From Terriglobia bacterium (GTDB lineage Bacteria > Acidobacteriota > Terriglobia > Bryobacterales > Bryobacteraceae), in the NCBI GenBank assembly GCA_021324185.1, contig JAJPJN010000045.1, positions 1 through 55,111 on the forward strand: a stretch of DNA of 55,111 nucleotides. Reading direction: 5' to 3'. The position numbers and the translations under genes were made by a program. This document shows, piece after piece, positions 16,276 to 25,912 of the stretch. How positions within the stretch are numbered: position 1 is the first letter of the stretch; every line of letters starts with the position of its first letter. The notes under the pieces are model-generated. The model was not told the DNA's origin and ran no database searches. It was given only the letters and a program-made list of their open reading frames with translations.

Positions 16276-18375
16276 CTAATTACCCGGCCCGGTTTTAGCG
16301 CCGGACGGAAGCTTCTTTGAGTATTGTGTTAACCAGTCAAGAACAGTTGCGTACCAAAACTGGCTGTTCTGCGGTTTGAGAATCCAATGCCCTTCATCGG
16401 GAAACAGTACTAACTTAGACGGGATCTTTTGTTCCTGCAGCGCAGTGAAGAGCTGTTGCGATTGCCCCAGCGGCACGCGGTAGTCGATCTCTCCCTGTGT
16501 CACCAGCGTCGGCGTTTTGAAATTTTTCACATACGAACTTGGTGACCATTTCTCATACAGCTCCGGGTTTTCCCACGGAAAGCCCTGGAACTCCCATTTC
16601 ACAAACCACAACTCGTCGGTAGTGCCGGCTTCGCTGCGCAGATCGAACACGCCCGCATGCGAAACGAGCGCCTTAAATCGATCGGTGTGGCCGAGAATCC
16701 AATCGATCATGTAGGCGCCATAGGACGCGCCGGCGGCCAGCATTCGATCTTTGTCGATATAGGGCAAGTTGGCAACACCGTCGACGGTGGCCATGAGATC
16801 GTCGTAAGGACGCCCGCCCCAGTCGCCATTCACGGCATCCGTAAATGCTTGTCCATACCCGATAGATCCGGCCGGATTCGGCAGTACCACCACGAATCCC
16901 GCCGCGGCAAAAACCTGCGCGTTCCAACGGTAGCTCCAGGATTGACCCCAATCGCCCTCCGGGCCGCCATGAATCGCAAACAGGACCGGATATTTGACGC
17001 CGGAATTGAAATCGGGTGGCTTGACGATATAGCTGTCCACCTTCGCTCCGTCTGAACCATCCAGAGTTATCTTTTCGAAAGGCGTGAGTTGATATTGGTC
17101 CAGTAGCGCGTCGTTAAGGCGCGTCAGCGGCACAGCCGCGCCGCCTTTCGAGAGTGCCTTATTAATTTCCGGCGGCTTCGATCCGCTTTGCTCGATATAG
17201 ATCATGGCGTGATCGTCAGGGGTAAATTGCATCGATGAGATCGATGTGGGGCCTTGTGCAACAGTGCGAATCGCGCCGCCCGTCACCGGGATCATCAGCA
17301 GCGGATTTGTACCATGATCGTCCACGGTGAAGAAAATGCGCTTTGAATCCTGTGACCAGGTGTAGGATTCCACCCACCGGTCCAGCGAGTCGGTCAATGT
17401 ATTCATCTTGCCGCTTTGCAGATCCAGTACCGCCAAACGCCACCGATCGCTCTCATAACCGCCGCGCAGTTGCGTTCGATAGGCGAGGTATTTGCCGTCG
17501 GGCGAGTAGACCGGCCCCTCGTCTGCCCCCGGGTTTGTTGTTATGCGCTGCGCGGCCCCGCCGGCAACGGGAACCGTGAACAGATCGCTATTGGTGCTGG
17601 TGGCGAGATCGGGGTCGGTATTGGCAACGTAAGTGACCTGCGTGCTGTCGGGTGAAAACGCGTAACCTTCCGGTCCGCCGAGCGAAAAAGGCGGAACGCT
17701 CAAATCACCCGGCGTGAGATCGCGCACCTTGCCCGTTGCGTCCAGGGTCTGAATCAAGATGTGCTGCCTGCGCCGCCCCTGATAAGCCGTCCAATGCCGG
17801 TACATCAAAGACGTATAGACGCGCGCCTTCATCTTGCCGGCCGCGTCCTGATCGAGATTCGTTTTGTTGCAAGCGGCATCGTAATCCACGCCAGGAGCAC
17901 TATTGGCGGGCCCGCAATTCGGATAAACGTTGCTTGTGAACAGCAGGTACTTGCCGTCGTGCGACACAACTTCGCCATCGGCTTCAGTTGGAATGTCGGT
18001 GATCTCGCGCTGATCCGAACCGTCCGGGTTCATCGACCAGATCTGCGAGCCGTTGCGGCGGTCGGAGGCAAAAAAGATGCGCTTGGAATCCGGCGACCAT
18101 CTCGGGCGCGTGTTGCTGCCCTCGTTGGTGATACGTTGCGGTGTTCCGCCGTCCAGCGGGACGACGTAGATCTGCGCCGGCTTGCTGTTGTTCGGCAGAT
18201 CCACGGTTTGCACCTGAAAAGCTACCAGTCGTCCGTCGGGTGAAAGCGCCGGCTCATCAATGCGCGCAATCTTCATCATTGCGTCGAATGTGAATGGAGC
18301 TTTCGCGCAGAACGCAAACGAAACGCTCACCATGCCCAGCGCAAATGCAAAGACGGCAAGTCGCATGATTCTCAT
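16276..18375 (-). CDS. Secreted S9 family (prolyl oligopeptidase-type) peptidase
   Basis: A 699-residue protein with an N-terminal signal peptide (hydrophobic core LAVFAFALGMVSVSFAF, ending near CAKA). The first ~400 residues contain TolB/WD40-like beta-propeller blades, repeatedly reading SPDG-, SPDSK- and SQDSKRIFF-like words. The C-terminal alpha/beta hydrolase domain has the nucleophile in GASYGAYM (about residue 548), Asp in DYRVPLGQS and His in DEGHW, the full S9 triad. Such enzymes cleave short peptides, often after proline or from acylated N-termini. Probably periplasmic or outer-surface; fits a lifestyle of peptide scavenging together with the two M14 peptidases here. Length is normal for S9C-type enzymes. 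Confidence 0.92.
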   Translation of the reverse strand: MRIMRLAVFAFALGMVSVSFAFCAKAPFTFDAMMKIARIDEPALSPDGRLVAFQVQTVDLPNNSKPAQIYVVPLDGGTPQRITNEGSNTRPRWSPDSKRIFFASDRRNGSQIWSMNPDGSDQREITDIPTEADGEVVSHDGKYLLFTSNVYPNCGPANSAPGVDYDAACNKTNLDQDAAGKMKARVYTSLMYRHWTAYQGRRRQHILIQTLDATGKVRDLTPGDLSVPPFSLGGPEGYAFSPDSTQVTYVANTDPDLATSTNSDLFTVPVAGGAAQRITTNPGADEGPVYSPDGKYLAYRTQLRGGYESDRWRLAVLDLQSGKMNTLTDSLDRWVESYTWSQDSKRIFFTVDDHGTNPLLMIPVTGGAIRTVAQGPTSISSMQFTPDDHAMIYIEQSGSKPPEINKALSKGGAAVPLTRLNDALLDQYQLTPFEKITLDGSDGAKVDSYIVKPPDFNSGVKYPVLFAIHGGPEGDWGQSWSYRWNAQVFAAAGFVVVLPNPAGSIGYGQAFTDAVNGDWGGRPYDDLMATVDGVANLPYIDKDRMLAAGASYGAYMIDWILGHTDRFKALVSHAGVFDLRSEAGTTDELWFVKWEFQGFPWENPELYEKWSPSSYVKNFKTPTLVTQGEIDYRVPLGQSQQLFTALQEQKIPSKLVLFPDEGHWILKPQNSQFWYATVLDWLTQYSKKLPSGAKTGPGN

Positions 18376-18480
18376 TCTAAGTGCCAGGGAGATGACAGCC
18401 GTTCAACTGCGGCGATGCGCAGTCGCCTTACCCGCGATCATGGCTGGCAAGTTGCGCGGGAGTTGCCCTGCTTTGATCGC

Positions 18481-18705
18481 TCAACAGCCGTGCTTGAGGC
18501 GATGATGGGCAAGTTCCGCTCGCAGCGCTTCCCCTTCATCGCGCAGCCGCTCCATCTCTAGTTTGGCGCGAAGAAATGCTTCATTTTCGCTGGTCCCCGT
18601 GGCGCGTGCAACCTCGACCGCCGCGATTGAGAGCCGTATGGCTACATCGGTTAACAGCTCCGCCAGTTCATTGCGCCGCTCGCAATATTGCTTCGGCTCC
18701 GGCAT
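18481..18705 (-). CDS. Small helical hypothetical protein
   Basis: A 74-residue protein with no membrane segment, rich in Glu, Arg, Leu and Ala and predicted to be largely helical or coiled-coil (for example AFLRAKLEMERLRDEGEAL). A good AAAGAGGT Shine-Dalgarno lies 5-6 bases before the ATG at 18705, which supports translation despite the small size. It sits alone between the GH31 and S9 genes on the same strand. I do not recognise a family, and no function is proposed. Confidence 0.55.
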   Translation of the reverse strand: MPEPKQYCERRNELAELLTDVAIRLSIAAVEVARATGTSENEAFLRAKLEMERLRDEGEALRAELAHHRLKHGC

Positions 18706-18818
18706 TCGTAACCTCTTTGCCCGGCAGGTTATCGCGCGAAAGCGGGACAGCGCTAGGGACTACACCGTGCTGGAAGTAATAGAACTAGCGGCGATTTGCT
18801 TCTATCCAGTGCGAAGCG

Positions 18819-21098
18819 TCACAATTTTATGGTTATCGATTTGCCCTCGAAAACAAGAGAGCGGCTGTTGGCCTCTCGGGCTATCTGCACGACGAAATTG
18901 CGTTTCGCTCGCAATACGCGCGAGCCTGGAGCACGCTGAATTTGAAGCCGGCGGTGCGAATCGTTCCAGCTTATTTCGATGCGTTCCCATTCACCGTTTC
19001 GATAGTTGAAAGTCCTGCCATCATCGTCATACAGCGAGAAGACGCCATCGGCGCCGGGATGCACCGATAGAGTAAGCGGCGCGTCCGACTGCTCACCCGT
19101 GTACTGCTTGACCGGGCCCATTGGAAAGATCGCACCGGCGCGAACATACAGCGGGATCGTTGAGAGATCGACGTTTCGGGTGATGGTTCTTCCGCCTTCC
19201 ACAGGCTCGTGAGTCCAAAAGTCGTACCAACCTCCGCGCGGAAGATACAGGACGCGAGAGCCCGCGGCCTTCTCGACAACGGGCGCCACCAGCAGGTCGC
19301 GGCCGAAGAGATATTCGTCAGCACAATTGACAGCCATCTCATCTTCCGGGTAATGAAGCCACAGCGCCCGAATAATGGGCATCGCTGATTCGCACGTCTC
19401 TTTAACAGCCGAATACAGGTAGGGCAACATCTGATAACGCAGCTCGAGATATTTTTTGCAGATCGGCTCAATCGCCGGATTGTCCAGCTCTTTCGGATCG
19501 GGATGGTAAGACGGCGTCTCCGGGTAGCCGATCTCTCCTTTCGTCCAACCCCAGGGCAGATGCAGACGCCAGTCGCGCCCGTGAGAGCGGAACAATGGAT
19601 TGAAAGCGGCAAATTGAAACCAGCGCACAAAGAGCTCGCCGGTGTATTCCTGAGTCGGGACAAAGCCGCCAATATCGGTTCCCCAGAAGGGTATGCCGCT
19701 GAGCCCGGCATTAATGCCTACCGGCACATGCGTTTTCAATGTTTCCCAGGTAGATTGGACATCGCCTGACCACAAAAACGCGGCGTAACGCTGCATACCC
19801 GCATATCCGTTTCGATGCAGCGCGTATACGCGTTCATTCGGACGATACATCTGAGAGCCTTCGAAGTACATGCGGTTCCGCGCCAGGCGGGAGGGGGCGT
19901 CGAAGCCGTCACCCTGATCGGGCCACCAGCCATCGACCTGTTGATCGAAGAGCGGTTTATGGAACGGCCAGTAGCAACTCACCTGGCGGTCGGGAGGCCA
20001 GTGGCCATCGGGCGTGCGGCCGCTCGGAAGCGGGGGCGCGGTGCAGGGGTCATCGACCGTGCCGGTAAGCCGGTGTCCCTCGACCACAATGTGCAGCACG
20101 ATCTTGAAATTATCCGAGTGCAACTGCTGAATGGCGTTCGCAGGATCGGGGAAGGCATTTGGATTCCACGTGAACTCGCCGTTATGGGTATTCCAGCCGT
20201 TGGGGCAGAAATCCGTGCCGAGGTAGATCATGGCATCACACGGCATCTTTTTGTCGCGAAAAATTTTCGCTTCCTGCATTGTTTCTTCGGGCGTACCGAG
20301 GGTGCGGTGAGATTGCTGATAGCCGAATGCCCATAGAGGCGGCATTTCGGGGTAGCCGGTGAGTTTGGCATATTCGGCCAGGATCGATGACGGGTCGCCG
20401 GCAGCGATGATAAAGATGTCGACCGGCAAGGGGGATCCGGTGCGCGCGGCTAGCAAACGGCCTTGTGGTCCTGTCAGATCAAAGGCAGCCGTGGGCGAAT
20501 GAACGAACATGCCCCAGCCGGCGGTTCCGATGAGAAAAGGGATGGGCACTCTGGCGCCATGGGTTCGCAACTGATAGCCGCCTTGGCCGCTGATCATCCG
20601 GTCGAGGCTGCCGCGGCGATCAAACTGTGGCCCGCCTTGGCCGAGGCCGAAAACCGGGCGCCCACCCGTCAAAAATGAGATAGCGCCAGTTTCGCCGTCG
20701 CACTGAAGTTCCTGCACCAACCGGCCGCCTCTGCTCTCGATGCGAAGGGTCAAAGGGGCGCCACTCAGCCGTATCGCCAGTTGGTCCTGCCGGATGAGCT
20801 GAGGCGCGCTCAAGCTGCGCAAACGCGCTCGCGCCGGTTTCCAAGCGGTGTTGATTAAGGAGCCGTCCTGGGGGATGGGGACGGCGGCTCCGTCGTCGAG
20901 TTCTTGAGCGGTAAAGCGGACGGTATGGGCGCTGACGGGCGTGATAGCGATTTCGACAGGCCGCCCGGCAATGAGAATGGGTTCCGCAGCCGGTGTGGCC
21001 CTGGCTGCGGAAGCGGCGAGCGCGCCAGTTCCTCTCACCATCGTCTGGATAGCATCTCGCCGCGTCATTTGGTCAGACATTGCCTTGTTTCCTAACAT
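18819..21098 (-). CDS. GH31 family alpha-glycosidase, probably exported
   Basis: A retaining alpha-glycosidase of family GH31 (alpha-glucosidase, alpha-xylosidase or relative), up to 759 residues. The TIM-barrel shows MIYLGTDF, a WWPDQGDGF stretch whose Asp (about residue 395) is the likely nucleophile, WSGDVQSTW whose Asp (about 445) is the likely acid/base, and GIPFWGTDIGG. A beta-sandwich domain follows (YDDDGRTFNYRNG). The N-terminus contains TRRDAIQTMVRG followed by an Ala-rich stretch, a Tat-like leader, so a folded enzyme may be exported. The frame opens at ATG 21098; ATG 21080 (MSDQM) is an equally plausible start. No transporter or other glycosidase is adjacent, so the substrate is open. 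Confidence 0.9.
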   Translation of the reverse strand: MLGNKAMSDQMTRRDAIQTMVRGTGALAASAARATPAAEPILIAGRPVEIAITPVSAHTVRFTAQELDDGAAVPIPQDGSLINTAWKPARARLRSLSAPQLIRQDQLAIRLSGAPLTLRIESRGGRLVQELQCDGETGAISFLTGGRPVFGLGQGGPQFDRRGSLDRMISGQGGYQLRTHGARVPIPFLIGTAGWGMFVHSPTAAFDLTGPQGRLLAARTGSPLPVDIFIIAAGDPSSILAEYAKLTGYPEMPPLWAFGYQQSHRTLGTPEETMQEAKIFRDKKMPCDAMIYLGTDFCPNGWNTHNGEFTWNPNAFPDPANAIQQLHSDNFKIVLHIVVEGHRLTGTVDDPCTAPPLPSGRTPDGHWPPDRQVSCYWPFHKPLFDQQVDGWWPDQGDGFDAPSRLARNRMYFEGSQMYRPNERVYALHRNGYAGMQRYAAFLWSGDVQSTWETLKTHVPVGINAGLSGIPFWGTDIGGFVPTQEYTGELFVRWFQFAAFNPLFRSHGRDWRLHLPWGWTKGEIGYPETPSYHPDPKELDNPAIEPICKKYLELRYQMLPYLYSAVKETCESAMPIIRALWLHYPEDEMAVNCADEYLFGRDLLVAPVVEKAAGSRVLYLPRGGWYDFWTHEPVEGGRTITRNVDLSTIPLYVRAGAIFPMGPVKQYTGEQSDAPLTLSVHPGADGVFSLYDDDGRTFNYRNGEWERIEISWNDSHRRLQIQRAPGSRVLRAKRNFVVQIAREANSRSLVFEGKSITIKL

Positions 21099-21174
21099 CT
21101 CACCTCGAGAAACATCGTTTCGAATGCGTAACCGAGGCGCTGCAAATACCGCCTTTAGCTCAAAGCTACTCGCA

Positions 21175-21180
21175 TATAAT
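21175..21180 (+). promoter_or_regulatory. -10 element of the M14 peptidase gene
   Basis: TATAAT matches the -10 consensus exactly and lies 15 bases before the ATG at 21196. The -35 region is weak (CTTTAG-like). The predicted transcript would start about 8-10 bases before the ATG, leaving little room for a Shine-Dalgarno, and none is seen. Confidence 0.45.
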
Positions 21181-21195
21181 CTCTAGGTCCCAACT

Positions 21196-24189
21196 ATGTC
21201 GAAATCCAGCCGCATCGCCCGTTTCTCGTGTGCTGCCTCCGCTTGCGCATTTACGCTGATCCTGACGCTGCCGGTATTAGCGCAAAACAGCGGCACCAAA
21301 TCTGCTCAGAAGAACGATGAAGAGTACGGAAAGCTCATCAAGCAGTATTTGCAGGATCCACGCATCACCACCGAGCTGGTGGATCACCTCCCGGCTTCAA
21401 ACACGGTTCCTACGCCGCTGAAATTTTTCGGCCGGATCCCCGGGACGCCCGGCGAACTGACGTATGCCAAAGACATCTACCGCTATTACGAAGAGCTCGC
21501 AAAGACGTCTCCGCGCGCAAAGTTCTGGAAAATCGGCCAGACGGAAGAGGGCCGGGACCAGGTGCTGCTGGCCATCTCCGACGAGAAGACGATTCGGGGG
21601 CTCGACAAGTACAAGACCATGCTCGCCGAGCTAGGCGACCCGCGCAAGACCTCTGAGGAACGCGCGCGAGAAATCATCAAAACCGGCAAGCCGATTTACT
21701 GGTTGACGAGCGGCATTCATTCCCCGGAGACGGGCGGTCCGGAAATGCTGATCGAGCTCGCCTACCGGCTGATTGTCGAGGAGTCGCCTCTGGTCCAGAA
21801 CATTCGCAACAACACGATCGTGTTCATCACGCCCGTGGTTGAAGTCGATGGCCGTGAAAAAGAGGTGGATACCTATTATTACGGCAAGAAGACCGGCAAG
21901 CCGCGGCCGCCGCTGATGTATTGGGGCAAATACGTTCAGCACGACAATAACCGCGACGGCATGGGCCAGTATCTCAAGATCACTCAGAACATTACCCGCA
22001 CATTTCTGGAGTGGCATCCGACGATTCTGCACGATCTGCATGAAGCGCAATCGTATCTATACGTTTCGACCGGCACCGGCCCTTATAACGATTCGCTGGA
22101 TCCTATTCAGATCGATGAATGGTGGCTGCTGGCGCAAACCGAATTGATGGAGATGGCCAAGCGCGGCGTACCCGGCGTTTTTACGTATGGTTTTTACGAC
22201 GGCTGGGTGCCGAATTACCTCTTCTGGATTGCGATCACCCACAATGCCTTCGGCCGTTTTTATGAAGTGCAGAGCTATGGTCCCGATATCAACAAAAATC
22301 TCCGGCTCAGTCCTACCCAGATCAGCCGCGAATGGTATCGATCGAACCCGCCGCTGCCGGTAATTGCGTGGGGACCCCGTAATAACACGAACATCCAGGA
22401 ATCGGCTTTGCTGTTCGCACTGAACAAAGTGGCAACGGATCGTGATCTGTATCTGGAAAATTATTGGCTGAAAACAAAGCGCTCCATCGATAAAGGTAAG
22501 AACGGTCCGACGTATGCCTGGGTGATTCCCGCTGCGCAGCGGCGGCGGGCGGATGCTGCCGACATGGTGAATGCTTTGCGCCGTCAGGGTGTCGAAGTGG
22601 AGACCGCAAACTCGGCCTTCAAAGCGGGCAATTTGCAAATCGCGCAAGGCGATTACATCATCCGCGCCGATCAGCCGTATCGCGAGCTCGCGGACATGTA
22701 TTTCTCCATCCAGAACTATCCGGTGGCCAATCCGCGGCCGTACGATGACACGGGCTGGACCATGCAGTTGATGCGCAATGTGGAACTGCATCCGATCCGC
22801 GATAAATCGATTCTGGATTCGCCCATGGCGCTGCTTTCTGCCGATGCCAAGGCGCCGGCAATTTTGGAAGGCACCGGCAATGTGCTGGTTATCGATCACA
22901 CCACAGACAACAATCTGATGGCGTTCCGCATGCGCAATAAAGACGTGAAGATGCTTGCGGCAGAGGATGATTTCGACTTGAACGGACACAAATTCCGGGC
23001 TGGGGCGTTTATTATCCCGGAAGCGAACCGGAGCGCGCTAGAACCGCAGATTAAAGAGCTGGGCCTTACGGCTTGGGCGACAGAGAGTGTTCCCTCGGTG
23101 AAAACACACGAGATGCAGCCGCCGCGCATCGGCTATGTGCATTCCTGGTCGCGCACGCAGGATGAAGGTTGGGTACGCGCCGCGCTGGACTACTACGGTG
23201 TGCCCTACACATACTTTGCAGATCAGAAGTTGCGCGATGGCCATCTGCGCGAGAAGTATGACGTCATCATCTTTCCTCATGTGGGCGGCACATCGCAATC
23301 GGAAGTGAACGGCATCGCGCGAACAGGCAAAGATGCTATTCCATATAAAAAGAGCGACTTGACGCCGAACCTTGGCGCCAATGACCAGAGCGACGATATT
23401 CGCGGGGGCATGGGAATCGATGGCCTGAGCGAGCTTGCCAAATTTGTTGAGGAAGGCGGCACGCTGATTACGGAAGGCTCTACCGCGGCGCTAATGGCCG
23501 ATTACGGTTTGGCAACCGGCGTGACGGTGGAACATCCGCAAGATCTGGCGGCGCGCGGCACCATTCTTCGCGGCGTGATTGCCGACGCCAAGAGCCCGGT
23601 TCTGTATGGCTATGACGGCAAAGATCTGCCCATTTACTTCAATCAAGACCCGGTGTTTAGCGCGGGCGGTGGAGGTGGGTTCGGCGGAGGTGGTGGTTTT
23701 GGCGGAGGCGCAGGCGGGCGCGGCGGAGTAACGTTCGGCCAGAACGTGACGCCGAACGCGACGCCCGTGCACATCTCGCAATGGCAACCGGATGAGGGCG
23801 ACACGACGCCGGAGCTGGCGCATGCCCCGCAGACGTCGCAAGCCGATCAAGCCGAAAGCATGCGCCAGATGATGCGCGCATTCGGCGTGCAGGAAGAGAC
23901 GCGACCGCGCATCCTGATGCAATTCCCAACCAATCCCAACGACATGCTTCTTTCCGGCATGCTTTCGGGCGGCCAGGAATTATCGGGCAAGCCGGTCGCG
24001 TTAGATGTCAGCCTGGGGCAGGGGCACATTGTCATGTTTGCGCTGCGTCCGTTTTGGCGCTGGCAGACACAAGGGACATATTTCCTCGGCTTCAACGCGA
24101 TTTTGAACTGGAATCATCTCGACGCGGGAAAGCCGGAGCAACCGCAAAGACGCCAGCGCGGCTCCGATACACCAGGAAACAACAAATAA
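21196..24189 (+). CDS. Large secreted M14 zinc carboxypeptidase-like protein
   Basis: A 997-residue protein with a signal peptide ending near VLAQ (about residue 30). The M14 site is readable: HSPE (His ~175, Glu ~178) for zinc, HDNNRDG for substrate carboxylate, DLHE (His ~281) as third zinc ligand, and Glu ~357 in FYEVQSYG as the catalytic base at normal spacing. The C-terminal half contains a second alpha/beta region resembling class I glutamine amidotransferase-like folds (YDVIIFPHVGG, then FVEEGGTLITEGSTA) and a Gly-rich linker at residues 824-844. Length is about three times a simple carboxypeptidase. A paralog lies at 42285-45080. Specificity is unknown; scavenging of extracellular peptides is the likely role. 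Confidence 0.9.
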   Translation: MSKSSRIARFSCAASACAFTLILTLPVLAQNSGTKSAQKNDEEYGKLIKQYLQDPRITTELVDHLPASNTVPTPLKFFGRIPGTPGELTYAKDIYRYYEELAKTSPRAKFWKIGQTEEGRDQVLLAISDEKTIRGLDKYKTMLAELGDPRKTSEERAREIIKTGKPIYWLTSGIHSPETGGPEMLIELAYRLIVEESPLVQNIRNNTIVFITPVVEVDGREKEVDTYYYGKKTGKPRPPLMYWGKYVQHDNNRDGMGQYLKITQNITRTFLEWHPTILHDLHEAQSYLYVSTGTGPYNDSLDPIQIDEWWLLAQTELMEMAKRGVPGVFTYGFYDGWVPNYLFWIAITHNAFGRFYEVQSYGPDINKNLRLSPTQISREWYRSNPPLPVIAWGPRNNTNIQESALLFALNKVATDRDLYLENYWLKTKRSIDKGKNGPTYAWVIPAAQRRRADAADMVNALRRQGVEVETANSAFKAGNLQIAQGDYIIRADQPYRELADMYFSIQNYPVANPRPYDDTGWTMQLMRNVELHPIRDKSILDSPMALLSADAKAPAILEGTGNVLVIDHTTDNNLMAFRMRNKDVKMLAAEDDFDLNGHKFRAGAFIIPEANRSALEPQIKELGLTAWATESVPSVKTHEMQPPRIGYVHSWSRTQDEGWVRAALDYYGVPYTYFADQKLRDGHLREKYDVIIFPHVGGTSQSEVNGIARTGKDAIPYKKSDLTPNLGANDQSDDIRGGMGIDGLSELAKFVEEGGTLITEGSTAALMADYGLATGVTVEHPQDLAARGTILRGVIADAKSPVLYGYDGKDLPIYFNQDPVFSAGGGGGFGGGGGFGGGAGGRGGVTFGQNVTPNATPVHISQWQPDEGDTTPELAHAPQTSQADQAESMRQMMRAFGVQEETRPRILMQFPTNPNDMLLSGMLSGGQELSGKPVALDVSLGQGHIVMFALRPFWRWQTQGTYFLGFNAILNWNHLDAGKPEQPQRRQRGSDTPGNNK
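23665..23727 (+). repeat. Glycine-rich low-complexity linker in the M14 peptidase
   Basis: Repeated GGN and GGTTT(C)GG units encode 21 residues, nearly all Gly with two Phe, one Ala and one Arg. It interrupts the C-terminal amidotransferase-like region and is probably a flexible surface loop. Repeat slippage may change its length between strains. Confidence 0.8.
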
Positions 24190-24198
24190 TCGGCGGGT

Positions 24199-25791
24199 TC
24201 ACTTGCTTTCCGGTGAGTTGTGCCTTGACTTGGACGCAACTAGCGCCTGATAAATCCGGCTGTTTAAGACGTCGTCCGGGAAATCGGACATCGAAGAATG
24301 GTTTTTCTCCAGCAGATCGGGGCGCGCCTGGAGTTTGAGCGCATAGAGCAGAGCCTTGGTAAATCCCGGAGATCTTTCATCGCCTCTACCGGGATCTTGC
24401 GAGTGGTCGAACGTACTGAACGTCTTGAAAGCAACCAGGTTGCTCACAATCAGCAAAAGAAGCAGCAATTGTAACTTGCTCGCCCGGATGTATCCCTTGC
24501 GGATGCATCTGGCCAGCGTTGCAGCCAGAAAAATCAGCAGCACCGCCGTCAGCGGAAAGATGTACACCGTCTGACGCACATCTATCCACATAATTGGTGG
24601 GTGACGCGAAATCATACCGTAGAGGCAGATCAGCATCAGCGCAGTGCCGGCGATGATCAACGTGAGTGGCTGTTGCCGCTTGAGATACCGCCAGAGCCGG
24701 GATGCACGGACATTCCCGTTGGGAAGGAACTGCTGCCAGACCGAGATCAAAAGGAGGAAAAGCACCAACCCGATAGTTCCCGGCACACGCCCCATCAGAC
24801 TGCCCAGAGTATCGGTAAAGACGGAAACGGCGCCGGCAAGAAAGATTGCTGGATGGCTGAGCAGATCATGCATTGTATCGGCCTGGTATGCCATCGAAAC
24901 TTTCGCGCCTGAAAACATCCAGACGAGTTTTGGATGCAGAACCAAGTCATAGCAGGCGAAGGTCCCCAGCACGACGATGCACGTGATCAGTGATGGCAGC
25001 AGCGCCCGGGAGATGGCCGACTTCCTGTCAAGGACGAATTGCAGGCAGAGGATCACCAGTGCAGCGGCGGTGTAGGCGATCGGGATTTCATCGTAAAGAC
25101 AGGCACAGAACAGAAGTATTGCTCCCAAGGCGTCAAAGATCACAGCCTTTATAAGAGAGCCCTTACGCTTCGACCAGAACGATTCGACAAACAAGACGAA
25201 TGCGGCGAGCATAAAAAATACTCCCCCGGGCTTGGCAGAACGGAAGTAATCTACGCCCGAAAAGACGACGGGTGCAGTTGACCAAAAAGCGATTACCAGG
25301 CCTGAGGTGAGCCTGTCGAGAACCAGCCGCTTACGAAAAAAGAACCACAGCAGAATACAATCGAGAACCCAAAAAACATAGTAACTGGCGGAAAGAAAAT
25401 GGGGATAACCGCGCCGGAATGACCATGCGATAAAAGCTACATCCAGATCGTCAGTCAGATAAGACAGCGGACGCGGGCGGTAGAACTCAGGCGATAGTTC
25501 TACTCCATTCACGTCGAAGATCTTCTGTAAAATCGGCCGGTTTGAAAGGTAATGCGGAAGATAACGCTCCAGCTCCGGATGAGCATAATAGCCCCCTTTA
25601 CTGATCCAGACTGAAGCAACTAGAATCAGCACGATTCCGATTGCGATAGCAGCGGTAGGAACCCTCGGCCCGAAGCGTTGAACGGCCGTCAATAGCGCTT
25701 CCGTCCATCTCCAGAAAAAGAGGCGCCGCACGGGAGAATCGCCGGTGTGAGGCCGGTTATCCCGGTAGTTCTGCAGAGAAGCATCTTGCAT
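24199..25791 (-). CDS. Polytopic membrane protein, possible GT-C type glycosyltransferase
   Basis: A 530-residue protein with roughly 10-11 hydrophobic helices and a large extracytoplasmic loop after the first helix containing the acidic word LTDDLD, an arrangement that resembles GT-C glycosyltransferases (dolichyl/undecaprenyl-phosphate-sugar users). No diagnostic motif lets me name the family. An AGGAG element 8 bases upstream favours ATG 25791 over the TTG at 25794. It is divergent from the methyltransferase-glycosyltransferase gene and near gmd/fcl, so a role in cell-surface glycan assembly is inferred. It converges on the M14 peptidase gene with 9 bases between the stops. Confidence 0.7.
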   Translation of the reverse strand: MQDASLQNYRDNRPHTGDSPVRRLFFWRWTEALLTAVQRFGPRVPTAAIAIGIVLILVASVWISKGGYYAHPELERYLPHYLSNRPILQKIFDVNGVELSPEFYRPRPLSYLTDDLDVAFIAWSFRRGYPHFLSASYYVFWVLDCILLWFFFRKRLVLDRLTSGLVIAFWSTAPVVFSGVDYFRSAKPGGVFFMLAAFVLFVESFWSKRKGSLIKAVIFDALGAILLFCACLYDEIPIAYTAAALVILCLQFVLDRKSAISRALLPSLITCIVVLGTFACYDLVLHPKLVWMFSGAKVSMAYQADTMHDLLSHPAIFLAGAVSVFTDTLGSLMGRVPGTIGLVLFLLLISVWQQFLPNGNVRASRLWRYLKRQQPLTLIIAGTALMLICLYGMISRHPPIMWIDVRQTVYIFPLTAVLLIFLAATLARCIRKGYIRASKLQLLLLLLIVSNLVAFKTFSTFDHSQDPGRGDERSPGFTKALLYALKLQARPDLLEKNHSSMSDFPDDVLNSRIYQALVASKSRHNSPESK

Positions 25792-25912
25792 CAAATCGTC
25801 TCCTGCCCGGCGCGAATAGCATTACGAGCCAAATTGATTATCCACTGTCGTTGAGCAGCGAACATCGCAAACCGGCCGTCTGGTACTATCCTGATCTACA
25901 GTTCTCGCGCTT

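Noticed and set aside
22057-22989. 310-codon frame antisense to the M14 peptidase gene
   Set aside because: It lies wholly inside a well-supported M14 gene, has a His/Arg/Ile-rich shadow composition, and no family-like motif or Shine-Dalgarno.
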